NCBI GenBank assembly: GCA_034336665.1
Contig: CM067570.1
Location: forward strand, 19,110,502-19,174,501
From: Luscinia megarhynchos
Lineage: Eukaryota; Chordata; Aves; Passeriformes; Turdidae
Direction: 5' to 3'
DNA: 64,000 bases
This document shows positions 28,480 through 41,700 of the stretch, piece after piece. Made by a program: the position numbers and the translations under genes. Under the pieces are notes generated by a model that was not told where the DNA came from, made no database searches, and saw only the letters and a list, made by a program, of their open reading frames with translations. The number at the start of each line of letters is the position of its first letter. Position 1 is the first letter of the stretch.

Positions 28480-29700
28480 GCCGGTGGGAGCGCGCAGGCA
28501 GCCGCACGCTGGCACCTTGGGGCACGGCTCTGTGGACACCCCGAGGTGCGGAGCTGCTGCCGGAGCCCAGCGCTGCTCCGCACCCCCAGCGGGGCCGCTT
28601 GATGGCAGCGAGCGCAGAACCGCCGGCCCGAAGCCTCGGAGGTGCCTCCCACATTCCCCGCAGTTGCTCCTGCCCTCAAAGCCGCCACCACCTGAGCCCG
28701 GCGGGACCCTTGCGGCCAGGACACACGGGCGGCCGCTTCGCTGCAGGCACGGCTCGGTAACAAACGAGCTCCGCTGCCGTCGGGGCCGCCGGCCGGCCCA
28801 GGTGCGCCCTCCACGCTCCCCGCGGCTGCCGGGACCCCGGCGCGAGCGGCAAGTCTCGGGCCGGCGGGCGGCGACACTGCGCGCGGCGGCGGCGGCGCGG
28901 GGCGCGCACCTGCGCGCTGGGAGGGCGGCGGGAGGGCAGGGGCGGAGGAAGAGGAGGGTGGTGTCAGGGGAGGGGAGAGGCGGTGTCGGGAGGGGGGCGC
29001 AGGCGGCGGGCAGGGCGCCGGTGCCGCGGCTATCGCGAGAGGGCGGCGCCGCGGGGCGGGGAGCGAGGGCGGCGGAGGGATCGCGGATCCGGAGCCCGGC
29101 GCGGCCGTAACGGCCCCTCGGTGTCCCGTCATGGCGGGGGCCGGCGCCAGCAGCACGGACAAGTGGGAGACGGCGGCGCGGCTGAAGGCGGCGCTGGGCG
29201 GCGAGAGCGGCGCGGCGGCGGCGGCAGAGCTGCGGGCGCTGCTGGAGCGGGTGCTGGCCCCGGCGGCGGGCCCGGGCGGCGGCGAGGCGGCGGGCGAGGC
29301 GCTGGAGTGGTGCCGCTGCCTGCTGTCGGGCGGAGAGCCCTGGGACAGCTTCGTGCAAGCCGTGCGGGCCTACGACCCGGCCACGCTATGCGGCCTGGTT
29401 TGGACCGCCAACTTCGTGGCCTACCGGTGCCGGACGTGCGGGATCTCGCCTTGCATGAGCCTGTGCGCCGAGTGCTTCCACCAGGGCGAGCACGCCGGGC
29501 ACGACTACAACATGTTCCGGAGCCAGGCGGGGGGAGCCTGCGACTGCGGCGACAGCAACGTCATGCGGGAGGCCGGGTGAGCGGGGGGCGGCCGCGGCGG
29601 GGCGGGCGGGCACCTGCCGCTGGGGGCGGCCCGCGGGCGGCGGCGCCGTGCCCGCGCCGTGCCGGCAGCCACCCTGAGGGAGGCTGGTGAGTGAGGCCGC
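28480..29700 (+). promoter_or_regulatory. CpG-island promoter of UBR3
   Basis: More than 1 kb of CpG-dense sequence around the UBR3 first exon, with no TATA box evident. Long open frames on both strands across it are a by-product of its base composition. Together with the METTL5 island about 600 bp to its left it forms a head-to-head arrangement of the two genes. Confidence 0.65.
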
Positions 29701-32700
29701 TGCCGCCTCCTGGGCCGCCTCCCTCCATCCCTGCCCGCGGCTCGGACCGCGGGCTGAGCCAGGGGTCTGCCGGGGTTCGGCGAGGTGGCTTTGTTGGTGT
29801 GTGTGTGCCTCGTTTTTAGGACGCTCGTGCGAACCTTGTTGCCCTTGCAGCGAGTGCCAGCCTTCAGGGAAGTTGATAAGGCGGAGTGCATGGGAGGCAG
29901 TACCTGTCACTTCCAGCTAGCAGCCTTGGCCTAACACAGCTTGCCGTGAAGGCAAAATGCTTTGGGACAGCATGTGAGCAGATAAGCCAAAGTGAACAGA
30001 TTGACTAAGAGGGAGCCATTTTTGTGTGATTTCCCAGCCTGCAGTTCAATTTGCCACCTTAGCTTTAAATCAAGGAATGTGGTAATGCTTGGATGAATAC
30101 AGAAGGGCAGAGTTTTGTGGAAGTCAAAGGTCTTTTGTGTTCTGTCCTACTGGAGGCAAGACTGAGGTGCCTGGTCAGAAGAAGAGTTGGGTACCTCATT
30201 AAACTCTGCTTTGTTCTCATATGTACTCAATGGTGAAAGGAAAGATCAGTCAACCAGTTACTGGATGAAGGTGATACCTAGCCAGTAAACTTCAAATTTT
30301 ACATCTGAGTATCTTTTGGAGCTCCTTGTGCTCCTGTTGGTTCACCAGCTAGCTAAAGGCTTCACTAGATGACAGTTTGGAGTGCTTGAATGAGGATTCT
30401 CTTCTGACAAACGTTCTGGAATAGTCTGTCTTTACTGTCTTAGCCTGGATGAGATGGTATGCTCTTGAATTCTGAGTTGTGGCATACCTAGCAGAAAACA
30501 CTAGCAACATAGAGATATTTTAAAACATTTTCTGTGGTTCTTTTCATGTTTTTGCAAATTTGCAGTCTGTAATTCTGTATCACTCACTTGGCATTTTAGG
30601 ATTCCTTCTCTTTTTGCATTCCTACTTAGAGATTTCATTAATTCTGCTTCTTCTGTTTCTTGAATGTTGTTGCCTTGACTCCAATTCTTTCCATTCCGCT
30701 GCAGGTCTTGATGTGGCTTCAGTTTTTGTTTCTCATGCTTTTTTTCAGCTTTTCTTTCCCTTGCTCTCTGCCTTCATCATTTATTCATTCTATTTTGGTG
30801 GACTCTTCTTATTGATAGACTTTCTCCAATTTTTTGGAGAATTTTTTCCCTTCTTTTGTTTTCAGTAATCTTCAATGGTTTCAAGTTGCTACTGCTGAAA
30901 TGGTTCTTTCTTTATCGGTTCTTCTTCAACTTGTGGTGATTCTGCTTTCCTCAGCATCACTAAAGTAAGAGTTTCCCTTGATTTGAGAAGTAGGAAAAAA
31001 AATAATACTACTTCTTCCACTATACATTGTGGAATAGACTTAGAGCTCCTCATAGTGGCAGGATTTTAGCAGAGCACATACAGATTGAACTACTTTAGGG
31101 TGTCTATTAAAATAAATTGTGATGCTGCTCTTATCCCAGATTGTATAGCTTTCACAGTTGTCTTTTCTTATTTTAAACAGTTTTCTTTTTGAGGAAAGCT
31201 GCTTTCATAAAGAAGAAATAAAAAATGCTTTTAAATTTGTGATGTAAGCAGATGCAAACCCAGAGGGAGGAACAATCTTCTCATTTCTATTTATCCTCCT
31301 TATTACTTTTAATGGTAGAATTTGAGAGGAAATTGTCTTGTTTGTGAGGTAGGTCCTTTCAGGAGTTTTGGTCACTAAAGAATTGCATAATATTTGTTCA
31401 GAAACAGCACTTGGCATTAAGCACTAGATTTTCCAGTCCTCTTGGACATGTAAGGAGGACAATACATGACAGCATATGGGGTGTGTGCATTTAACATAAG
31501 GTCACTTCTGCTTATGTTGATAAGAACTGATGTCAAGCCATTGCAGTTAAGTGAACTAGGAACTTGCTTTGCTGTGCAAGACAAAGTAAATTAAGCTTAA
31601 ACCAGTGTAAAAGCATTAATATATGCAAACACAGAATTTTACCTATTGACTTGAATTGCTACAATGCAGCATGTTTAGGTAGTGTTTTAACTTTGTGTGT
31701 GCAAATCAGCTGCACAATGACCAAGGTAATGCTTTGCATGTTGAGGTTAGGAGGCCTTCATGGTGGACTTAGGAAACTGGAATGTGTCTAGCCTGATATA
31801 ACCTTGACCACTACAGCCTAGGCTTCTATTAATAGCAAGGGAATCAAATGTGGAGCCTGCTTACAAACTTTATCTACCATCTGTCTGCTCAGATAAAATT
31901 TTGTGTAGATACTGTATATGAATATTATAGTAACATTCTTTTGTTTCTGTTCTTGCTATCTGGTCTCCATATTCATATTATTTATTTGATGGAGCTTAAA
32001 AATACTCATTAAGTCTTAATTAACTGATCTGCTATAAAGGAAATCTCTCCAGTTTAGAATCTAGAACATCTTTTCATTGCCTTTAGGATGGCTAGTGTAA
32101 ATCTAGAGATGGTTTGCCCTAGAGTTTGAGGATGGGTGTGTGTTAATCTTGTATTATTAATTAAATACAAAATTTGCTTCATAGGGGTACCTGAGTGTTA
32201 GTTTTTTATTTCTGGTGCCTTTATTTAAAGAAGCTGGAATATAGCATAATATATGGATACTGATTTGCCTTCAGGATCTTGATTTACTTTAGGTACTTTG
32301 TGTAATTCTCATTTCTTAAGAAAAATCAGATTGTCACATTTTTGAACCTTTTGATTTCCATGCATATTTCAGTGGTTTTGATGTTTAAGTTAATTGCAGT
32401 TGGTCTGGTCTACCAGAAAGTAATGTAGACTTTAGAAAATATTCAAGTTTGTAAATGTATCTGCTTGTGAAAGCATTAAAAATTTTACCTGTGGCAAGGC
32501 TGAATAGATGACTTTAAAATCCACTGATATGTCAGGGGGTGGAAATAGATTGTAGTTGTCTCCCATATGGTATCTAGCTATTTGCAAATGAAATTTAGCA
32601 AGTCCTTCAGAGGTAATTAATAATGTTCTGAAGCAGCAAAAATCTTCAGTTCTAAGGCATTTTGAGTAGACATATGCTCATAGTTCAAAGTGAGCTCATC

Positions 32701-35700
32701 TGTTGGATTAGGAAAACCCTGTGCAGTTGGACAGGGGAAAATTCAGAATGGAATATTTTTTGGTTGGTAGATGGTCTCTTGTCTTATAATGAAGCTGATA
32801 GTTTATGAAATAAGCTTGAAGAAAGCAGTATGCCATATGGTTATTTTAAGGATATAACTAGTCAGTTATTTGTTACTGCTGAGTACCATCCTGTTTCTAT
32901 GGCTGTCTTGTTCTGATTCCCCTCTAAGTCTGTAGACAATAACCTGATATACCAGAGAGCCTCAACACTTTTGCTATTGCGTGCTGCTGTGTCCTGTTTC
33001 AGAGTCTGTCCGTTGGCTTTTTAGTTAAATTAATCATGTGAGAAGCAGGTGTTTAGTGCTGCATTACAGTACAACGCAGATAGTACCTCCATCAAGGGTT
33101 GCATATCCTGAAAGGTGAAAAGCCAGGTTAAGAATTTCATTTAATAGGCTTTTGCAGTGATGGTTTTTTGTGTATTCCTTGGTAGTTATGGCAACCAATG
33201 GCTCCTTTGACATAGTGTTGCCTTCTCTTATGTCTTGCATCAAAGGGACTAAGGTGTTATCCATTTCCACTTGCAGCACTGGACTGTTTCTTTATTGAGT
33301 AAAAAATCCTATAGCTATAAGAAAGGGGACTCTCACAGATTGGTGGTAATGCTGTGTGTTCAAAAGCACCTTCAGGTACCTAGGTCTAAACTTCCTGCAG
33401 CTCTGTCTCTACTGATCCCTGCTTATCTTTCCATTTAGCTCTGTGTCTTAAAGTGTGAGTCAGCGTAGGTTTCATAGAGATCCTGTATGAGCTGCACAGT
33501 AGATCAGACTTCTGTTTTCTTTTTTTTTCATCATTATGTCTCTCTTGGAGACAAATGTATCTGTTGGGTCTACTGTGATCCCCTTATGAAAAGGTTGGAC
33601 AATTCTCTTTGCCTCCTCTTGCTCGTAAGTATGAGAAGTATATTCTTAGTTTTTAAACTACTTTTTTTCCTGCTTTAGTTTATTTAGAAATGGCCTTGAT
33701 TTTTTCAGTGTTTTAAAATGTTTGCACTCAGTAAGGAGTATTGAATGTTTTTGTTAAATTTTGGGTGGTAGATACCTGATTTTGATGGCCTTTGCTATTC
33801 TGTACCCCTAGAATTCTATTCTTCATTTTATTCCTTTTCAGAGATACTTCAGAGATTGGGAGCTATGGAAGATGATATTCTATTTCTTTTACATTCTGTA
33901 GCTAAGTGAGAGTAAAGGAACTTTTTCATATTCTAGGCTTGTGAAAATTTTAACGAAGAGAATGACCATAAAAAAGGAAGCTTGCTCTTGAGAAAGCTAT
34001 TGTTACTAGTTATCTTTGGATGCATTCAGTGCATGTTTATCAGGAAAGGTCTCTTTTAACATCTTGGATTGTAGCACTGGGATCCCCTTAGATCAAAAAC
34101 GTCAGCTCTGCTTGTGACTGTGTTCTGGGACATACAGGCAATTATTGTTTTAGTGTCACAAAGTGGATTATGTGGTTATTTTGTGGAGTATCTTGCAATA
34201 GCAAATCACTTTCTTAGCATATATAAGAAGCATATATATGCTTCATATATATGAAGCAGCATATTGCTGCTTTAAGGGTTGTCCCTTCCAGTGTGACTCT
34301 ATCAATTGTCTTGTTTAACAATTACCAAGAAGTTTTCAGTTCCTAGGACCTAGGCTAGGTTTGGTAATTCAGCCTCAAAGAGTTAAGGATGCTCTTTTGG
34401 AACTTTCTTCAGGAGGTTGGTGAAACAGATGCTTTATCATCAGGCTGAGAGCTGACAAGTAGCCAACTTTAGTGTGGCCTCTGAGTTTAATGAAACCGCG
34501 TAAAAATGCCTGTGTGTTCAGGTTCGTTGAGCTGCGTAGGGTCTCTGACAACTCCATGAAGCTTTTCTGCCTCTGAAGTCCTTTGAGCTACCAAGGGGGG
34601 ACTGAAGAGAAGTCTGAGTTGTAGTGGCTGTTAGCTTTGTGAGAGTTTGGATAAATCCGTGGTCATGTATGATGGATGTAACTCTTCAGAACAAAACCTC
34701 CACCATGTTCATCCACGTAAAAAGTACAGGAATTCATACTGAGATTCACAGGGATCACAGAATTTGAAGTTACCATGCATTTATAAATAATTTATTTCCT
34801 CTGTCCTCCTTCATGCCTCCCCTACACATAAAGCTCAAGATAATGTATTGCTTCTTAGGATTCCACAGTAACACTGAGTAGTTTACATGGAGTTTCATGT
34901 TAGGCCTTATCTTTGGAAAGCAAAAGACATTGCAGATCACCATGTTGGTTAAGTCTATCATGTCATATACTGAGCTCTCAAACCTGCCTGACTTGATTTC
35001 TTTTAAGCACGTCTCTAATTAGAACTACATTAGCCTCTAAATTAGTTGCTGAGATGTATTCCAAGTGGTCAATAGCCAAGTGCTAGTTTTGTATTACTAC
35101 CTTTAGAGCTATGACCTATTCATTGTGACTTTATACATGCCTCTGGAATAATATATAATTGTAGGATGTTGAAACATATCTATATATGTAACTATAAATA
35201 TTTAGAAGCCTGAACTATTATTGTGTTAATTACTGAACAAACTTAAATGATGGTTTTACCCCAAAGGTTTGCTAATAGGACCAGTCTGATTTGAAGACCA
35301 CAGCAGTACTGTGAAGGCTGAGCTCACAAGATATGACTGCTGTATATCTTGCCTTACCTGACATTTGGCTCATTTATTGTATCACTTGTCTCTTGCTTTG
35401 TAATTTGCCTTCGTATATATTCAATTTAAGAGGAGCTGTGTTTTAGAGTTCTCTGTAACAATCTTGTTTAGATTTAGGCTAACCAGAGGTGATTTTCAGT
35501 TCCTTTACTGTTATCCCACCAAATTCTAAAGCTGCTTCTATTATACCTTTTATGGACCTATCAGCTGCCTGGGATTCTAAGTTCTGTGCATCAGGGTGGA
35601 GTGCTATTTGTCTGGTATATATCTGATCTACATGGAGCTGTCAGTGGATCTGTTTGCAGTGGAACAAATGTGATTTTGGGAATATGTTTAGGGAACACAT

Positions 35701-38700
35701 TCCTAAAGAACTGTTGTTTCTAAAATCTTTCTTACTGGCCATTTAGGTTGATTCAGATTTCAGGCCATACTTCCTTATCACTTGTACAGTATCAGGAATT
35801 TTATATTTTTAAAACATCCTAGAATAGTCTCTGACAGCTGCAGGCGATTTTCAATAATAGTATCTTAGGTGCCTTCCTCTATAGAGGGTTCTGGCACTAA
35901 GCTTTGAAAACAATGAATTTTCTTTGCATTGAATTAATAGAGATATGCAAATGGCTATTACAGTAACAAGGACTAAATGAACTCCTGCCTTCTTCAGGAT
36001 GCACGTTTTTGTTTCTGCACAGTACCTGCACTGATAATAGCTCTGGCATGAAGCACATAAATACTTTCTAAGAGAACTGCAAGTTACTTATGTATACACC
36101 TTGTCTGTTGGAGGCCTGGCCAAAGCTCAAGTTGACAACTATTATTAAAATTCACACATCTTACTCAAATCCTGAAGAAACAAAGGTGGTTTTTGCATTT
36201 GTCTAGCACCGTGTAGTTGCTTAGAACTTTGTCATATGAAGTATTTGGGTCAAAATAATACATGCTATATGTTTGACCTGTTTTAACTTCTCTTGGGAGA
36301 GTTTTGTTAGTCAGAAAATGTTTCTACTAACTCTGTTTTGAGAACTTGATTTTTGTTCTTTAAAGTAGATGTACTGTCCATCTACCTTGAAGTAGATAAT
36401 TGATGTAATTCCAAAAGCAAAGCAACTGGTCAGGAGACTGGGCATGAACTTAAGGTGATTTGGGAAGATTGAGGGCCAGGCAGACATGACTCTGAGGGCT
36501 CAGGACCAGATATTTTATTTGCTGATCTGATTGTCTTTCAGGTCTACTTCTGAAGTCAGCTGGTAATTCTGCATGTGGGTGCTGTGTAAGACTGAGAACT
36601 CTGCAAAATCAGATCCTAAATATAATTAAGTTAAGCCTTCAAAATTAGAATATACATTATGTCTTAATTCCTCTTATCTATTAGATCATAGTTGAAGGGG
36701 AAAATAAAGACAATACCTTTAGACTCCATGCTATGACATAATGTTGAATGTTAGTATTTTTCTTGTGTGCTTTTTTCATGTAAACCTTGATAAGGATTGC
36801 TTTTTAGAGTTGAGTTTGAAACGTGTTCTCATCAATACCTTCTTCAATACAGTGAAATACTGTATTGTAAGGTCCTTTAAGAAGTAAGTTTCTTTTCTCA
36901 ACTGAGAAGGCTGCAGTTCCTGTTGAAGACTGTATTCATACATGCAAGTAAGTGAATTAAGATAATTTACAGAACCTTAATATTTCCATTAATAGTATAA
37001 GTGAAGCCTTTTAAAATTTGTGCTTTACTTTACAGTCACTGTGATGTTTGCAAAAGCTGTACCAAAGAGACTGAGTATTACATTTGCAATTTCTAGCTGT
37101 GTGTCAGCTGTGTGTCTGATATTGTACAAATATATTTCAAATTACATGTGGATTGAGGCTTTTCAATCAGACTAGGTAGAAGTTAGTTGTACTTAGATGG
37201 AATTACAGTGCAGTAATTTTATTCCAGAGCATCCACCTTTTCTCTAAAGAATATTTTTGCAGCAGCAGATTGTGCTACTCTCTGGAGTTGCTCTCTTGGC
37301 TATCAAAAATGCTCAAATGCTCACATTTAGTAAATTTGTGCTTCCTTTCAAATATAGCTCAGCTCCAGCTCTCAGAAGTCCATTCCTTCTCATTCTTACT
37401 CAATTTTTCTTTAAAAAAGGCCTTATGATTGAAACTGCCAAATCTACTGTTTCTGATTGATAATGGGTACTTGTATACTAAGGAAAATCATTGTAGTTTT
37501 GTCTACGATACAGGATGTTTATGTCTGAGGACTAACAGAGTACTAGAAATGCTCTGCAGAGCAGCTTTGTCGGCTTTTCCTTTGAACTGGTGTGCTTCTT
37601 CACATAATGCAGCACTGAGCACCGAGAGAGTTTCTAGTGAGTCATTGCCTCTCTTCCTGCTGTTCTGCAAGAATTGGAATACCTTCTTAGTGTCCAGTCT
37701 CTGATTTCTAGCCTCTTAACCTGGCCAGTCAGCTTTGTCATGAAAGCTTAAAGCCTGAAAAGATGTACTTTAAAGGTGGGGATTTTTTTTTCTTGAGAAA
37801 CAGTTAGTTGTTCTGCTGGGTTTCATTGTCCTCTGCTATTCACTCTCTTGTCTCTACTTTGGAAATTTTGTGATTAGAAGAGTTAGGCTGACATCTTTTC
37901 AGTTGGCTTTGCCCCTAATAGCAGAAATGCAAGTATTCAGTTTTGTCAATGAGCTCTGTAGCTTGCAGTTTTCATAAAGAGCAGAAGAGTCCTCATTCCT
38001 TGGGTCTTGAAGTCAGTACCACATTTATTCACTTTTGGAAGCCTGTTTTGCAGGTGAAAGGAATTTAACTAATGAAGTGTAGCTATTAGGGTGTGTGTGG
38101 GAAACATTAATTTTAATTTTAATAGGAACAGTAGATTTTTTTCTCTGCATTTCTTCAGAGTTACCATTGTATTTGTTATTGTTAGTGGATTTACATAAAG
38201 CAGCCATGCAGTGTATCAGAGCCCTTTTTCATACAAATAATTTTCTAATTCTGGTTGTGCAAGTTTTGTTTTGTTCTGAATTAAGATTTGATTGGATATT
38301 TAAGACTGCAGAAGTAGGAAAAAACCATTTAAACGTTCTACTAGTGCATAAGAAATGATGAAACGGGTTTGTAAGATCTCAGAAATAATTGTAGCACTCA
38401 AAAAGTACTTTGTATCTTGCATCTATTTTGTAGATTCAGTGTGTGTAAGAATAGTGTTTTTGTGTTAGTTTTAAGTGGAGACCGAATACATGCTTTTTAG
38501 AAAACTTGTGTTCAATTCATATTTACAAAACTTCACTTGAATACTTTATGAAACATTGCATGATGTCAGTCACAAGTTATACAGTATGAATATATATTAT
38601 ATTGTATATGTACACATGAAATTTATATTATGTTTTAAATAAGAACTCAGTTTAGGTATGACTTACTGAACTGAATAATCAAGTAGAGCTTTACTTTCTT

Positions 38701-41700
38701 TGCTTAAGGATTGATTCCCAGCAGTTTTCATTTAGATTTTGCTTGAGTTCCAGATCCTTATCCCTAAAAGTTTCTTTCAGAGTCAGGTACTTCATGCTGT
38801 AATACCGTTAAGAATGTGAAATTGGGATGCTTTCTTTTGGCAGTCTTATGATCCAGTTTAAGAAACAAATTACTTTTAAACACAGGGAAGCAGGGGACAA
38901 AATAATGAGAGAAAAGTGGGGGTAAAAATAGTCCATCTGTGTATATGTGAACTTAAGTTTCTGGAATGCAACTGAGAGTTGAGACACTGTGGGATGTAGT
39001 GGATGAAGGACTGATCAAATGTTCAAAAGCTGTAAAGGTGTGATCTGGCTGCTACTGAAGGTGTTTATCAGCTGCTGTGATAAGTATGGAGTTTAAAAAC
39101 CTCTCCTTTCAAGTGATAGAATTGCCTCCACAGTGAGCATTGTATCTACTTGTGCTGGCCAGGATGGCTTTCCTGCATGTTTTTGTTTGGGATTTTGGTT
39201 GATTTTGTTCTCTGTATTTTGCTCCCTGTCAGGTTAACAAGGAAAGGGATGATGGCAAAATGGTTTGGGGATTTCAGTGTGATTTCCAAGGAGACTGGTC
39301 TGTGAGTTGTGGTGGATTTAAAGTGGCCCAGTGAAATATTTTATATATTCTTGTAAGTAAATAACTTCTGTTGGCTTGGCTTCTGAGCTCATTTAACATA
39401 GGATCAGTCAAGTGCTAGTGCTAGAACAAATGAGAAGACAGAGTTGTGGCAGAACTGATCTAATGCAACTAGGCTGTGTAACTGTAGCCTAAAGGGAAGG
39501 AGTTATTTTACCTGAAGCCATTTCTAAAATGCATTTTGGAAATTTACAGTAGAATTATTAAAAATGGAAATAGTAGAAAAGAGTGGAATGAATTGGAAAA
39601 GTTTGACATTGAAGTTGTTCAGAAGATATTAATGCTGCTTATAACATGGTATTGCTTACTCATGTAGATGTCAGCAATGTTCTGCATTTCACAAATAAAA
39701 TATTAATGCAGTGTAAGATATATCAGAATTTTATTTGAAGTCATGTGGACAAGATTCTTTGTTAAACCTAAGTTTTTATTTAATTGCAAGTTTACTGTTT
39801 ATTCTCTCCTTTTGCTAAAATTAGCCTTATCTTTTTGTGAAAGAGTGATTTCAAAGATAGGAAAATACATAGAAAATCAAAATCAGAGCACAGTTTTGAA
39901 TCAGAGAAAAGAATAAGGTAAAAAGTTTATGGTTTTTGTCTTCATGTGGACTTGTATTTTCGTATTTCCATGCCAGATCTTCAGATACATAGGGCTTGAA
40001 TATTTCTGTCTATTGAATTGACATTCTCACTGATACACTCATTCCTAAACATCATTCTAGTATAGTAGTAAAAATATTTTAAGAGTATATAGTACAAGAA
40101 ATATGAACTGCTAAAAGATTTAATAAGGACTACAGGCTTGTTGGAAGAAGTATTTTGCAATGTTGAAATCAAGTTAAAAAGCTTAGATCAAGGTGATCTG
40201 TCAGTTACCTAGTCAGTCTTCCCCTCTGTCTTTATTTTTAAGCTTCTTCAGAAAAAAAATATTTCTTATCTAGATTATATCCACTTTTCATTGCCCCCCA
40301 TTAGAGATTTCTACCTGCTGCAAGTGGTGGATTTCTGGGGCTTGATGGTGCCAGGAGACATCTGGGCAATGCTCCTTTTTGTTGCCTATTAAAGCCTGTT
40401 TTGATAGTCTCAAAAGCATTTTGAAACATTTATGTAGATGTAGCTGATTCTTTAGCGGATGCTTCTGTAAGGAAGTTCTTTCAGAAATATATAAGGAACT
40501 GGTTATGGAATAGCTGTGGCTGCTGTTTGTCCAGTGATCATGTAACTGACCCTTTGAGGGTGGAAGGAGGCCTCGTGCTTAGCAGAAGCTGTGTGTTTCC
40601 CAACAGTGGCTTCCTTGTGAACATAACCAGTGAAAACATCTTTTGACAGAATGAAAAATATATGAGGGGATGGTGGGCTGTGAAAGATTTTAGAATGTGT
40701 TGTAATTCCTTCCTTTTGTGTCTTTTAGATCTTTATTTACTTTTGATCCCTTCTTATAAGGACAGTGGTGAAAGGGAAACCAATTACTTTAAAAATATGG
40801 AATACCATGTTTTAGCATAGTTGAAGTCACATTTGTGATTTATAGCAGTTTAGGTTTCTCAATGTGGAAAAGATAAAAGTGGATGACCAAAGAGAAAAAG
40901 TGAATGACTTTTACAAGCCTGTTAGAATTCCCTGCAGTTGCAAATTGTGCTGTTTATATGTACTTGAACAAGGAACATGGAATGGCTTTTCCTAGCTTCT
41001 GTGAATGTAGTATGTAAAGTGGAAGGCAAAAGTGAGCACTGTTTATTTGGACACTAATTAACAGAAAGCTGTCAGTCACCAGTGAGTTCTTTCCATCCCA
41101 GGGATATATTGGGTGTATATAGCAACAGCAAATTTACTGGCTGATACTGTTCTTCTGTACCTTTTCTTAATAAAAAGTCTCATTTCTAATGTGCAAAAGC
41201 AGAAGAGAAGCTCTTAATCTTGTGGATTTGATGGCCATTTTTTTGAATTGCCATTTTAATTGTTGGACTTGTGTACTTTTGAAAATTTTTGCCTTTTTTT
41301 CTTGATCCACCTACTTTCTCTGTGGTTTTCTTCTATTTCCTTCTCTTGAAAGTGATTCTTCAATGATCCTTAGAGAGGGAAGCCTTAAGTTTTAGAAAGT
41401 CGCAGGCTGCTTCTGGAAACCATGGCATAAGTCTGGAACAGTTTCAAAGTCAAACAGAGCTGTATTTTTTCTGAATTTTTGTGTTGAAAAATTATTAGTA
41501 AAATCTAGTGAGTCTTTTCAATAAAAGTTTATTCTTGTGTGATGTATTTTTAGACTATTCTTTGTTTAGTGTCGTTTTTCACGTGGGTAAATAACTCTTT
41601 GATGTTGGTTTATGTCCTTTCTAAAAATAGCTTGGGAGCTGAAAAGTATTCAGTGTCTCTTGAGTCAGGCTCATGTTAAGTGAGTAGGAAATCATTCTGT

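Noticed and set aside
28410..29690. Open frames of 220-314 codons on both strands around UBR3 exon 1
   Set aside because: Low-complexity Arg/Ala/Gly/Pro translations of a CpG island. Only the frame starting at 29131 carries the UBR box and a matching splice donor.
30560..30868. 102-codon hydrophobic open frame resembling a membrane protein
   Set aside because: Derived from a T-rich intronic stretch, which always gives Phe/Leu/Ile-rich translations; no promoter, homology or conserved motif.
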